A stretch of DNA of 13,783 bases from Limnohabitans sp. (GTDB lineage: Bacteria; Pseudomonadota; Gammaproteobacteria; Burkholderiales; Burkholderiaceae_C): positions 1 to 13,783 of the forward strand of contig JACDQO010000182.1 of the NCBI GenBank assembly GCA_015657605.1, read 5' to 3'. Position numbers and translations under genes: made by a program. The notes beneath the pieces are model-generated. The model had not been told where the DNA came from, ran no database searches, and saw nothing but the letters and a program-made list of their open reading frames with translations. This document shows, in pieces, positions 1-7,354 of this stretch. Within the stretch, counting starts at the first letter, position 1. Each line of letters begins with the position of its first letter.

Positions 1-1214
1 ACTACACCATCACCGGTTGTCAAGGCGCCAACTGCAGAGGAACGATCAACAACAACCATGTCCAATCTCTGGGCGTGGACATCAAACACACGCAAAAACT
101 GGACAGCCTGCGGGCCCGGCTGGTCACAGGTGTTTACATCGACCGCAGTCAAAATGACTTTGCCTCTGACAACCTGGCCATCGTGCGCGATGTGCCCACA
201 GGGCGCTACATCAGCTATAGCCTCAACAGTGTCAACAACCCCAATGGCGTACGCAACTACGGTGTGGGCATCGCCAACGATGCCGCATTTGCGCAGCTGG
301 AGTTCAGCCCCAGCGAGAAAGTTCGGGTGGTTGCAGGCGGGCGATACGACAGCATCCACTACGATTTCAAAAACAATTTGACGCCGGGCGCCAACTTTGG
401 TGCCCCCAACGAAGTGCGAAGCTTCGGCCAATTCAGCCCCAAACTGGGCGCCACCTATGCCCTGAGCGCCAGCAGCAGTCTTTACAGCAACCTGAGCCTG
501 GGCTTTACACCGCCGGAAGTCAGCCAGCTCTATGGCCGCACCGCCATTCCTGAATTGAAGCCGGCCACATACGACAACATCGAACTGGGCTGGCGTGCCG
601 TCTTGGCCTCCGGCATTCGCATCGACTCGGCGCTGTACCAACTCAGTGGCAAAGACACCATCGTGTCTTACACCCCAGAGGTGGGCAACAGCTTCAACAA
701 AAATGCGGGCGATACCCGAAGCCGTGGTTTTGAATTGAGCCTGAACCAACAGCTGCGCTCGTGGGACTGGCGCATGGGATCGACTTGGGCAGAGCACACC
801 TATGTGGATTACCGCCTGAGCGATGCCGTGGGTGCCATCGAAGACTATTCGGGCAAGCGCATGCCCCAGGCCCCCAACCACACCCTCAACGCCCAAGTGG
901 GGTGGAATTTCACGCCCGCCTCTCGCCTGGCATTGAACCTGGTCAAACAAGGCAGCTCCTGGATGAACAACGCCAACACGGTGCGCTACGCAGGCCACAC
1001 CTTGCTCAACCTGACGATGAGCCACAAGCTGCAAGATGGCTGGGAAGTTTGGGGCCAGGTGCGCAACCTGACCGACAAAAACTATTCGGACAATGCGGCC
1101 AGCCGGTTCATCCCGGGCAGGGGTGCCTACAACCCCAACACCCAGAACACCTATGCCGCAGGTGCGCCGCGCAGCATCATGGTGGGCTTGAACAAATCGT
1201 GGGGTGGCCGATGA
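1..1214 (+). CDS. TonB-dependent outer-membrane receptor, C-terminal part (5' end outside window)
   Basis: This is the C-terminal beta-barrel part of a TonB-dependent receptor, which imports a scarce substrate across the outer membrane using energy from TonB-ExbBD. The frame is open from base 3 with no start in context, so the plug domain and N-terminus lie upstream; the ATG at 75 is internal. About 403 residues are visible. They show alternating polar/aromatic barrel strands, the family-typical stretch FTPPEVSQLYG followed by LKPATYDNIELGWR, and a C-terminal region with VWGQVRNLTDKNYSDNAASR. The last strand ends in a Trp followed by Gly-Gly-Arg rather than exactly at an aromatic residue. Its TGA overlaps the ATG of the next gene (ATGA), indicating translational coupling. 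An early CxxxxC (GCQGANC) is visible near the left edge. The substrate cannot be read from this part: siderophore receptors are the usual guess, and the neighbours make a metal such as copper possible but unproven. Confidence 0.9.
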   Translation, partial: YTITGCQGANCRGTINNNHVQSLGVDIKHTQKLDSLRARLVTGVYIDRSQNDFASDNLAIVRDVPTGRYISYSLNSVNNPNGVRNYGVGIANDAAFAQLEFSPSEKVRVVAGGRYDSIHYDFKNNLTPGANFGAPNEVRSFGQFSPKLGATYALSASSSLYSNLSLGFTPPEVSQLYGRTAIPELKPATYDNIELGWRAVLASGIRIDSALYQLSGKDTIVSYTPEVGNSFNKNAGDTRSRGFELSLNQQLRSWDWRMGSTWAEHTYVDYRLSDAVGAIEDYSGKRMPQAPNHTLNAQVGWNFTPASRLALNLVKQGSSWMNNANTVRYAGHTLLNLTMSHKLQDGWEVWGQVRNLTDKNYSDNAASRFIPGRGAYNPNTQNTYAAGAPRSIMVGLNKSWGGR

Positions 1215-2443
1215 ATCGCCATGCACACGGCCCTTGGCGCTTTTGGCTCTGCGCACTGACCCTGTGGGGTGCAGCCCTGTGGCCACAGGCCATGGCGCAA
1301 GACGCCAGCGCATCGGCGGGTCATGCCCGCCACCAACGCCCCCAACTGGCCACGGGCGCGGCCATGGCCCCCGATGGTCGCTTGTGGGTGGTTGGGGTCA
1401 ATGCGCAGACACAGCTTTTTGTTCAGACGACCGCTTTGGGCGGTCCTGTGTTGTGGAGCGAGCCGCGCATCCTGAACACCGGGCAAGACCCCATCGCCGC
1501 CGATGGCGAAAGCCGCCCCAAGATCGCCTTCGGCCCCAAGGGCTGGGTGGTCATCAGCTACACCATGCCGCTGGCCAAGCGCTTCACCGGCTTTGTGCGC
1601 ATGCTGCGCAGCAGCGATGGCGGCGCCAGCTTTGGTGAGCCTTTCACGGTGCACCAAGATCGGCAGGAAATCACGCACCGTTTTGATGCCATCGCTTTTG
1701 ATGGAAAGGGGGTTTTGCACACCCTGTGGATCGACAAGCGCGATCAATCCCCCAAAGGTTCTGCGCAAGCCTACGTTGGGGCCGCCATCTACCGCAACAC
1801 CTCCCAGGATGGCGGCGCCAGCTTTGGGCCGGACACCAAAGTGGCCGACCACTCATGCGAATGCTGCCGCATCGGGCTGGCCCGCAATGCCCAAGGCGAT
1901 TTGAAGGCGACTTGGCGCCATGTGTTTGACGGCAACACCCGTGACCATGCGTTTGCCAGCGTCGGCGCTGCGGCCAACCGCATCACGCGCAGCACATTTG
2001 ATGGCTGGCAAATCAACGCCTGCCCGCACCACGGGCCGGGCTTGGCTGCGGACGCCCATGCCGGCGCCAACGGTTTTCACACCGTCTGGTTTGGCATTCG
2101 AAAAGTGAATGGCCAAGACCAAGCGGCGGTGCGCTATGCCCGGCTGAACGCCCAAGGCGTGCCCCTGCCCAAAACCGAACGCACCTTGCCTGACCCGCGT
2201 GCCGAACATGCCGACGTGATGTCCCACGGCAGCAAGGTGGCCGTGGTCTGGCGCAGCAGTGAAGGGGCCGTCACCACACTCAAGGCCTGGTTGTCTCAAG
2301 ACGGCGGGCAAAACTTCAGCCTCAAAACCCTGGCTCAAACCACGGGCTACAACGACCACCCGCGTCTGGCCCAAAACGGCGAACAGATGGTGGTGGTCTG
2401 GCGCAACACCCAGGAGATACAAGTCCATGAACTCCATTTTTAA
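1211..2443 (+). CDS. Sialidase-like (BNR/Asp-box) periplasmic protein with CxCC motif
   Basis: This encodes a 410-residue exported protein with a predicted six-bladed sialidase-type propeller fold. The start is the ATG overlapping the receptor stop; it gives a signal peptide with a hydrophobic core around residues 11-25 and a likely cleavage after AMA (residue 29). Three Asp-boxes are visible: SSDGGASF at 134-141, SQDGGASF at 198-205 and SQDGGQNF at 362-369. A CECC cluster (C216, C218, C219) precedes a CPHHGPG segment (C271, H273, H274). From memory, a CxCC motif followed by a CPxxGP motif recurs in a group of sialidase-like bacterial proteins. I do not see a convincing set of the sialidase arginine triad, so sialic acid hydrolysis should not be assumed. 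The position between a TonB receptor and a thioredoxin-like protein suggests a role in handling the imported substrate, possibly a thiol-bound metal. Substrate and activity are unknown. Confidence 0.85.
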   Translation: MNRHAHGPWRFWLCALTLWGAALWPQAMAQDASASAGHARHQRPQLATGAAMAPDGRLWVVGVNAQTQLFVQTTALGGPVLWSEPRILNTGQDPIAADGESRPKIAFGPKGWVVISYTMPLAKRFTGFVRMLRSSDGGASFGEPFTVHQDRQEITHRFDAIAFDGKGVLHTLWIDKRDQSPKGSAQAYVGAAIYRNTSQDGGASFGPDTKVADHSCECCRIGLARNAQGDLKATWRHVFDGNTRDHAFASVGAAANRITRSTFDGWQINACPHHGPGLAADAHAGANGFHTVWFGIRKVNGQDQAAVRYARLNAQGVPLPKTERTLPDPRAEHADVMSHGSKVAVVWRSSEGAVTTLKAWLSQDGGQNFSLKTLAQTTGYNDHPRLAQNGEQMVVVWRNTQEIQVHELHF

Positions 2444-2972
2444 ATCCACTCGCCGCTTGAGCGCAGGCCTGGCGATCTGCACGCTGGCCCTCGCCTTGGC
2501 CGCCCCACACGGGCTGGCGCAAGGACACCCGCATGCCGGGGCGCACAGCCATTCAAGCCGAGCGCAGGCGGCTGGCACGGTGCTGCCCTTTGACGACAAA
2601 ACCTGGGCGCATTTGATGCAACATGGGCCGCGCCCGGCCGCTTATGTGTTCACCACCTCGTATTGCAGCACTTGCCCTGCGGCTTTTGCAGCGGTGCACC
2701 AAGCGGTGAAGAACAGGAAGCAGCGCCCCGAGCTGAATGCGGTGGTGATGGATGTGACCGGCGCACAAGCTTGGCGACATGCCACGCACTTTGAAGGCAT
2801 GACCCGCATGTACGCCTTTGACGGCTTCGAGCCCGCCATTCGTCAGGCGGTCGATCCCATCTGGCCCAACGTGACACCCTATGTGGTCTTGCTGGACGCC
2901 AAGGGCCAGACACAACGCGTGATCGGTCCACCGAACGCAGCAGCGCTCAAACGTTGGTTGTCACCGGCTTGA
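2427..2972 (+). CDS. Periplasmic thioredoxin-fold protein with His-rich N-terminus
   Basis: This encodes a 181-residue exported thioredoxin-like protein. The ATG at 2427 lies 10 bases after an AGGAG ribosome-binding site (2412-2416) and inside the end of the previous gene, a 17-base overlap. A signal peptide with a Leu/Ala-rich core (about residues 11-30) ends near GLAQ. The mature protein begins with a His-rich stretch (GHPHAGAHSH, residues 33-42). The redox motif is CSTC at 80-83, preceded by the strand AAYVFTTSY, and the thioredoxin cis-proline is in NVTPYVVLLD (P151), so the core fold looks complete. It probably reduces or oxidises thiols or delivers a metal in the periplasm. As last gene of the receptor operon, it may act on the Cys cluster of the preceding sialidase-like protein. 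The His stretch plus CxxC suggests metal (copper) handling, which is inference only. Confidence 0.85.
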   Translation: MNSIFKSTRRLSAGLAICTLALALAAPHGLAQGHPHAGAHSHSSRAQAAGTVLPFDDKTWAHLMQHGPRPAAYVFTTSYCSTCPAAFAAVHQAVKNRKQRPELNAVVMDVTGAQAWRHATHFEGMTRMYAFDGFEPAIRQAVDPIWPNVTPYVVLLDAKGQTQRVIGPPNAAALKRWLSPA

Positions 2973-3090
2973 TGCCCTTCATCTTGAGGCTCTCGACACA
3001 TCAGCTGCGCTGAATAGATTCGATGGCGATGAGCAAATAGAAAAACAGTCCTTGGCGTTTGAGCAAGCCACTTCCAAATTTCATCCGATC

Positions 3091-3228
3091 AGCCTGCTCA
3101 ACGTGTCGTATGACCCGACCCGCGAGCTGTACAACGAGTTCAACCAGGCCTTTGGCGGTTAGAACAAAGCCAGCCAGGTGCACTTCGTTGATGGCGGCAA
3201 GTTTGACCAGATTTACACCCGCAAGTGA
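3091..3228 (+). pseudogene. Relic of a second sulfate-binding protein gene (sbp/cysP family), internally deleted
   Basis: One frame reads SLLNVSYDPTRELYNEFNQAFGG, an amber codon (3160-3162), then NKASQVHFVDGGKFDQIYTRK and a TGA (3226-3228). The first part matches the mature N-terminus of Sbp-type sulfate-binding proteins (LLNVSYDPTREL is a family hallmark). The second part matches the extreme C-terminus (compare QRVHFNDGGQFDKIYTVK in the intact gene downstream). About 280 internal codons are missing. Family members commonly have FGGW before this C-terminal helix, so the amber codon probably replaces a conserved Trp (TGG to TAG), placing the junction near the shared Phe-Gly. The signal peptide is also gone. 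The relic resembles canonical Sbp more than the intact neighbour does (LLNASYDVAREF), so it seems to descend from a different paralogue rather than a recent duplicate. Confidence 0.85.
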
Positions 3229-3241
3229 AAAGCTCTTTAGC

Positions 3242-3259
3242 TGCTTATTGACATAAGCA
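3242..3259. promoter_or_regulatory. Perfect palindrome upstream of sbp, candidate operator
   Basis: The 18-base sequence TGCTTAT-TGAC-ATAAGCA has two perfect 7-base inverted arms around a 4-base centre, in the AT-rich stretch between the relic and sbp. A TTGACA (-35-like) is embedded at 3248-3253. Sulfate transport operons are typically controlled by the LysR-type regulators CysB/Cbl. Dyads of this size and AT content fit a regulator site, but I cannot show that CysB binds here. Confidence 0.4.
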
Positions 3260-3314
3260 AACAATAATGATTCGTTTGAGATTTAACGGACCGATTCCAC
3301 AATCGCGGCCATGA

Positions 3315-3371
3315 CTTGATGGCGGTCGATCCAGTGGGTCGACCAGGCCAATCAAGACCTTCCATGTCTTG
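3315..3371 (+). promoter_or_regulatory. Two mutually exclusive stem-loops in the sbp leader
   Basis: Hairpin A spans 3315-3356. Its outer stem pairs CTTGAT with ATCAAG, followed by GGC/GCC and GGTCGA/TCGACC, with small bulges and a 9-base loop. Hairpin B spans 3353-3371 and pairs CAAGAC with GTCTTG around a 7-base loop. Bases 3353-3356 (CAAG) are needed by both, so only one can be fully formed at a time. The pair ends 22 bases before the sbp ATG at 3394. No T-run follows either stem, so these are not obvious intrinsic terminators. A role in translation, mRNA stability or protein binding is possible. Confidence 0.4.
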
Positions 3372-3393
3372 CACCGTCCCAGACCGAATCACC

Positions 3394-4386
3394 ATGAAAA
3401 AACTCACACACATGGCATTGGCCACCACCTTGGCCTTGACCGGCTTTGCCGCCAGCGCTCAAAACTTGCTCAACGCCTCGTACGACGTGGCCCGCGAGTT
3501 CTACAAGGACTACAACGCCGCTTTTGTGGCGCATTACAAAAAGACCACCGGCCGAGACATCAAGATCGACCAGGCCCACGGCGGCTCCAGTGCCCAAGCG
3601 CGTGCCGTCAACGATGGCCTGGACGCCGATGTGGTGACCATGAACACCACCACCGACGTGGACTTTCTGGCCAGCACCGGTGTGGTGGCCAAAGACTGGA
3701 ACAAGCGCTTTGCCCACAACGCAGCGCCCACCACCTCGACCATGCTGTTCCTCACCCGCAACGGCAACCCCAAGAACATCAAGGACTGGGACGACTTGGT
3801 CAAGCCCGGCATCCAGGTGATCGTGGTCAACCCCAAGACCGGTGGCAACGGCCGCATGGCCTATTTGGCGGCTTGGGGTTACGCCAAGAAAAAGGGCGCC
3901 AGTGACGCACAAGCTGCCGAGTTCGTGAGCAAGCTCTACAAAAACGTACCGGTGCTGGCCAAAGGTGGGCGCGATGCGACCACCATCTTCTTGCAGCGCA
4001 ACATCGGTGATGTGCTGGTGACCTTTGAGTCCGAAGTGGTCTCGGTGGACCGCGAATTTGGCGCGGGCAAGGTCGATGCGATCCACCCGTCCATCAGCAT
4101 CGTGGCCGAAAACCCAGTGGCGGTGGTGGAGCGCACTGTGGCCAAAAAAGGCACAGGCGCAGTGGCCAAGGCTTACCTGGATTACCTGTACTCTGAAGAG
4201 GCCCAAGAGATCGCGGCCAAGCACGCGCTGCGTCCACGTTCGCAGGCTGTGCTCAGAAAGCATGCCCAAACCTTCAAGCCTTTGCAGCTGTTCACGGTGG
4301 ACGAAGTGTTTGGCTCCTTTGCCGAAGCGCAGCGGGTTCACTTCAACGACGGCGGTCAATTCGACAAGATTTACACCGTCAAATAA
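3394..4386 (+). CDS. sbp: Sulfate/thiosulfate ABC transporter periplasmic binding protein
   Basis: This encodes a 330-residue sulfate-binding protein that captures sulfate (perhaps thiosulfate) in the periplasm and delivers it to CysTW. The ATG at 3394 gives a standard signal peptide (MKKLTHMALATTL..., cleavage after ASA at residue 22); an in-frame ATG at 3364 would spoil it. The mature protein opens with LLNASYDVAREFY, continues with HGGSSAQARAV and ADVVTMNTTTDVDFLA, and ends with VHFNDGGQFDKIYTVK, all family landmarks. Length is normal. The first residues differ from canonical Sbp (VSYDPTRE) and lean towards CysP (SSYDVSRE), so sbp versus cysP is not certain. No strong Shine-Dalgarno is visible. 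It is the first gene of a four-gene operon, 9 bases before cysT, and expression is probably CysB-dependent by analogy. Confidence 0.93.
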   Translation: MKKLTHMALATTLALTGFAASAQNLLNASYDVAREFYKDYNAAFVAHYKKTTGRDIKIDQAHGGSSAQARAVNDGLDADVVTMNTTTDVDFLASTGVVAKDWNKRFAHNAAPTTSTMLFLTRNGNPKNIKDWDDLVKPGIQVIVVNPKTGGNGRMAYLAAWGYAKKKGASDAQAAEFVSKLYKNVPVLAKGGRDATTIFLQRNIGDVLVTFESEVVSVDREFGAGKVDAIHPSISIVAENPVAVVERTVAKKGTGAVAKAYLDYLYSEEAQEIAAKHALRPRSQAVLRKHAQTFKPLQLFTVDEVFGSFAEAQRVHFNDGGQFDKIYTVK

Positions 4387-4395
4387 GTTCTCACC

Positions 4396-5259
4396 ATGAC
4401 CGCATTGCCCATCGCGGCACCTGCCAAACGGCGGGTGCCTGCCAGGGTGTTGCCCGGGTTCAACCTGACCCTGGGCTTCACCCTCTTTTACCTGTGCTTG
4501 ATCGTGCTGATCCCGCTGTCGGCATTGGTTTTCAAAACCTTCACCCTGAGCTGGGAGCAGTTCTGGGTCGCGGTGACCAGCCCTCGCGTCATGGCGTCTT
4601 ACCGCTTGACCTTTGGCGCATCGCTGATTGCGGCGCTGGTCAATGTGGTGTTTGGTTTGCTGGTGGCCTGGGTGCTGGTGCGCTATGACTTTTTTGGCAA
4701 AAAGATCGTGGACGCGCTGGTGGACTTGCCCTTTGCGCTGCCCACCGCGGTGGCGGGCATTTCGCTCACCGCGCTGCTGGCGGGCAATGGCTGGATCGGC
4801 CAATACCTGGAGCCACTGGGCATTCAGCTGGCCTTCAACCCCAACGGGGTGGTGATTGCGCTGATCTTCATTGGCTTGCCCTTTGTGGTGCGCACGGTGC
4901 AGCCGGTGCTCGAAGACGCCGAAAAAGAACTCGAAGAAGCGGCCACTTGCCTGGGCGCCACGCGCTGGCAAACCTTCAGCCGAGTCATTTTTCCGACCAT
5001 TGCGCCGGCGCTGCTGACCGGCTTTGCCATGGCGTTTGCGCGGGCCATCGGTGAGTACGGCTCGGTCATTTTCATTGCAGGCAACATGCCCATGGTGTCC
5101 GAAATCACGCCGCTGATCATCATCGGCAAGCTGGAGCAATACGACTACGCGGGTGCCACCGCTGTGGCCTTGGTGATGCTGGTCATCTCGTTCATGTTGC
5201 TCTTGGTCATCAATGGCTTGCAAACCTGGCAACGCCGCCGTTCGGGAGCTTCGTCATGA
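4396..5259 (+). CDS. cysT: Sulfate ABC transporter permease CysT (CysU)
   Basis: This 287-residue inner-membrane permease is one half of the CysTW channel for sulfate/thiosulfate import. Hydrophobic segments are visible at about 25-46, 72-95, 108-130, 150-166, 203-228 and 255-277, matching a six-helix permease. The EAA-type cytoplasmic loop that contacts the ATPase is at about 180-202 ([20 protein letters not shown]), and [18 protein letters not shown] is typical of the family. Length is as expected. It starts 9 bases after the sbp stop, and its end overlaps the ATG of cysW by four bases (ATGA), so the two permease subunits are probably made by coupled translation in equal amounts. Confidence 0.96.
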   Translation: MTALPIAAPAKRRVPARVLPGFNLTLGFTLFYLCLIVLIPLSALVFKTFTLSWEQFWVAVTSPRVMASYRLTFGASLIAALVNVVFGLLVAWVLVRYDFFGKKIVDALVDLPFALPTAVAGISLTALLAGNGWIGQYLEPLGIQLAFNPNGVVIALIFIGLPFVVRTVQPVLEDAEKELEEAATCLGATRWQTFSRVIFPTIAPALLTGFAMAFARAIGEYGSVIFIAGNMPMVSEITPLIIIGKLEQYDYAGATAVALVMLVISFMLLLVINGLQTWQRRRSGASS

Positions 5260-6143
5260 GCCCAACCCTCACCGCCAACAAGGTCCAGGCAGGCACCACC
5301 GAAGCCCGCTGGATTCGCCGCAGCCTGATTGGCCTGGCGCTGGCCTTCATGTTTTTGTTTTTGGTCTTGCCACTGGCCGCGGTGTTCACCGAAGCCCTGC
5401 GCAAAGGTCTTGATGCTTATCTGGAGGCGCTCAAGGAGCCCGATGCCTGGTCGGCCATTCGCCTGACACTGATTGTGGCGGCTGTGGCTGTGCCGCTCAA
5501 TTTGGTGTTTGGCGTGGCCGCGGCCTGGGCCATTGCCAAGTACGAGTTCAAGGGCAAGTCGCTTTTGACCACGTTGGTGGACTTGCCGTTTTCGGTGTCG
5601 CCCGTGGTGGCGGGCTTGGTCTATGTGCTGGTGTTTGGGGCCCATGGTTGGTTCGGCCCTTGGCTGCAAGCCAACGACATCAAGATCGTGTTTGCGGTGC
5701 CCGGCATCATTTTGGCCACGGTGTTTGTCACCTTTCCCTTCATTGCGCGTGAGTTGATTCCGCTCATGCAAGCGCAAGGCAGCGAAGAAGAGCAAGCGGC
5801 CATCGTGTTGGGTGCCACAGGCTGGCAAACCTTTTGGCGGGTCACTTTGCCCAACATCAAATGGGGCCTGCTGTATGGCGTGATCTTGTGCAACGCACGC
5901 GCCATGGGCGAGTTTGGCGCGGTGTCGGTGGTGTCGGGCCACATCCGGGGGCAAACCAACACCATGCCTTTGCACGTGGAGATCCTCTACAACGAATACC
6001 AGTCCGTGGCCGCTTTTGCCGTGGCCTCGCTGCTGGCTTTGCTGGCGCTGGTCACTTTGGCCATCAAGTCCTTCATTGAATGGCAGCATGAAAAAGAAAT
6101 GCAAGCGTCGGCCAAAACACCGCCCGAGCAGCCAGCCCACTGA
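5256..6143 (+). CDS. cysW: Sulfate ABC transporter permease CysW
   Basis: This 295-residue inner-membrane permease is the partner of CysT. After a charged N-terminal tail of about 20 residues, hydrophobic segments run at about 22-45, 70-93, 107-128, 143-162, 203-228 and 251-271. The EAA-type loop is at about 179-202 ([16 protein letters not shown]), followed by the conserved [20 protein letters not shown]. The C-terminus is short and charged ([12 protein letters not shown]). The start ATG overlaps the cysT stop. A 27-base gap separates it from cysA. CysW-specific landmarks ([15 protein letters not shown] and [12 protein letters not shown]) separate it from CysT. Confidence 0.96.
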   Translation: MSPTLTANKVQAGTTEARWIRRSLIGLALAFMFLFLVLPLAAVFTEALRKGLDAYLEALKEPDAWSAIRLTLIVAAVAVPLNLVFGVAAAWAIAKYEFKGKSLLTTLVDLPFSVSPVVAGLVYVLVFGAHGWFGPWLQANDIKIVFAVPGIILATVFVTFPFIARELIPLMQAQGSEEEQAAIVLGATGWQTFWRVTLPNIKWGLLYGVILCNARAMGEFGAVSVVSGHIRGQTNTMPLHVEILYNEYQSVAAFAVASLLALLALVTLAIKSFIEWQHEKEMQASAKTPPEQPAH

Positions 6144-6170
6144 CTTCACCTTTAGATTCTGGTTTGAAAC

Positions 6171-7265
6171 ATGAGCATCGAAATCCGCAACGTCCACAAA
6201 CAGTTTGGTGACTTCACGGCACTGAACAATGTCAGCCTTGACATCGAGTCGGGCGAACTCGTCGCCTTGCTGGGGCCATCGGGCTGCGGCAAAACCACGC
6301 TGCTGCGCATCATCGCGGGCTTGGAAACCGCCGAACAGGGCACCATCGCTTTCAGCGGCGAAGACACCACCCATGTCCATGTGCGCGAGCGCCAAGTCGG
6401 TTTTGTGTTCCAACACTACGCGCTGTTTCGCCACATGACGGTGTTCGAGAACGTGGCCTTTGGCCTGCGCGTCAAACCGCGCAACCAGCGCCCGAGCGAA
6501 TCCGACATCAAACGCAAAGTGCACGAACTTTTGGGCTTGGTGCAACTCGACTGGTTGGCTGACCGTTACCCCTCTCAGTTGTCAGGCGGGCAGCGCCAGC
6601 GCATTGCGCTCGCACGCGCCTTAGCGGTTGAGCCCAAGGTGTTGCTGCTGGACGAACCCTTTGGCGCGCTGGACGCCAAGGTGCGCAAGGAGCTGCGCCG
6701 CTGGTTGCGCCGTCTGCACGACGAACTGCATGTCACCAGCATCTTTGTCACGCACGACCAAGAAGAAGCCCTGGAAGTGGCGGACCGCGTGGTGCTGATG
6801 AACAAGGGCAACATCGAGCAGATCGGCTCGCCCCAGCAGGTGTGGGACCACCCCGCCAGCCCCTTTGTGTATGGCTTTTTGGGCGATGTGAACCTGTTCC
6901 ATGGCCGCGCCCACGAAGGTGAGATGCTGATTGGCGCCGACCAGCACGCCATCCGCCTGGAAAGCCCCGAGCACGGCCAAGTGCAAGACGCCAAAGCGTT
7001 TGCTTATGTGCGCCCGCATGACCTCGATGTCACGCGCTTCACGCCGGGCACCGCCCACACCGGCATCTTGGCCAAACTGACCCGCGCCATCGTGGTGGGG
7101 CCCGTAGCACGGCTGGAACTTGAACCTGTCGAAGCGGGCATGTTTGGCAAGGACGCCGTGATCGAAGCGCAATTGTCGGCCTCGCAATACCGACAACAAG
7201 ACTTCAAAGAAGGCGAGACGCTGGTGCTGACACCGCGCAAGGCACGGGTGTTTGTCGAAGGGTGA
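6171..7265 (+). CDS. cysA: Sulfate/thiosulfate ABC transporter ATP-binding protein CysA
   Basis: This 364-residue ATPase subunit powers sulfate/thiosulfate import and sits on the cytoplasmic side of CysTW. Walker A GPSGCGKT is at 35-42, the Q-loop Gln at 81, the signature LSGGQRQR at 137-144, Walker B VLLLDE at 157-162 and the H-loop His at 195 (FVTHDQEEA), so all catalytic elements are present. Residues from about 240 form the TOBE-type regulatory domain found in CysA, with [11 protein letters not shown] near its start. Length matches the family. It is the last gene of the sulfate operon; cysB, which follows cysA in many Burkholderiales, is not next, and an 89-base gap leads to an unrelated PHB gene. 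Confidence 0.96.
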   Translation: MSIEIRNVHKQFGDFTALNNVSLDIESGELVALLGPSGCGKTTLLRIIAGLETAEQGTIAFSGEDTTHVHVRERQVGFVFQHYALFRHMTVFENVAFGLRVKPRNQRPSESDIKRKVHELLGLVQLDWLADRYPSQLSGGQRQRIALARALAVEPKVLLLDEPFGALDAKVRKELRRWLRRLHDELHVTSIFVTHDQEEALEVADRVVLMNKGNIEQIGSPQQVWDHPASPFVYGFLGDVNLFHGRAHEGEMLIGADQHAIRLESPEHGQVQDAKAFAYVRPHDLDVTRFTPGTAHTGILAKLTRAIVVGPVARLELEPVEAGMFGKDAVIEAQLSASQYRQQDFKEGETLVLTPRKARVFVEG

Positions 7266-7330
7266 AGCCCAAACCACCGCGCCTTTGGACGCGGATCAGC
7301 CCGTTATGAAAGCGTCTTCGGGTAAGCTTT

Positions 7331-7353
7331 GCAGATCACTTTCAAGGATCTGC
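7331..7353 (+). promoter_or_regulatory. Hairpin enclosing the ribosome-binding site of phaM
   Basis: GCAGATC (7331-7337) and GATCTGC (7347-7353) form a perfect 7-base stem around a 9-base loop, ending one base before the phaM ATG at 7355. The likely Shine-Dalgarno AAGGA (7344-7348) straddles the loop and the 3' arm. Formation of the stem in mRNA would limit ribosome access, so this could tune PhaM translation. The role is inferred; the inverted repeat itself is exact. Confidence 0.4.
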
Positions 7354-7354
7354 C

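Larger units (their letters stand above)
2973..3393 (+). other. 421-base gap without an intact gene, between the receptor operon and sbp
   Basis: No intact gene is visible. The first ~115 bases hold nothing recognisable and no clear terminator for the upstream operon. Then come a relic of a sulfate-binding protein gene (3091-3228), an AT-rich stretch with a perfect palindrome (3242-3259) and two overlapping stem-loops (3315-3356 and 3353-3371) just ahead of sbp. The promoter of the sulfate operon most likely lies in the AT-rich part, about 3225-3300. I could not assign a convincing -35/-10 pair: a perfect TTGACA at 3248-3253 has no good -10 at 16-18 bases. Confidence 0.7.

Noticed and set aside
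761..1210. Upstream extension of the sialidase-like gene to an ATG at 761
   Set aside because: The extension overlaps the receptor gene by 450 bases with low-complexity composition, whereas the ATG at 1211 gives a signal peptide and an ATGA overlap.
1151..1852. A 233-codon minus-strand frame opposite the receptor end and the sialidase-like gene
   Set aside because: No domain motif; composition is that of an antisense shadow.
1211..2443. Calling the Asp-box protein a true sialidase
   Set aside because: Asp-boxes are structural and occur in many propellers; I could not identify the catalytic Arg triad, and the operon context does not suggest sialic acid.
3352..5232. A 626-codon open frame on the minus strand, antisense to sbp and cysT
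   Set aside because: It lies opposite two clear transporter genes, its translation is rich in His, Gln, Arg and Gly with no domain pattern, and it is explained by the codon bias of the plus-strand genes.
5145..6545. A 466-codon open frame on the minus strand opposite cysT, cysW and cysA
   Set aside because: Same reasoning: a shadow of high-GC coding sequence, with no ribosome-binding site or family motif.
7277..7294. Stem CCGCG/CGCGG after cysA as a terminator
   Set aside because: Only five pairs, an eight-base loop and no following T-run; not convincing.
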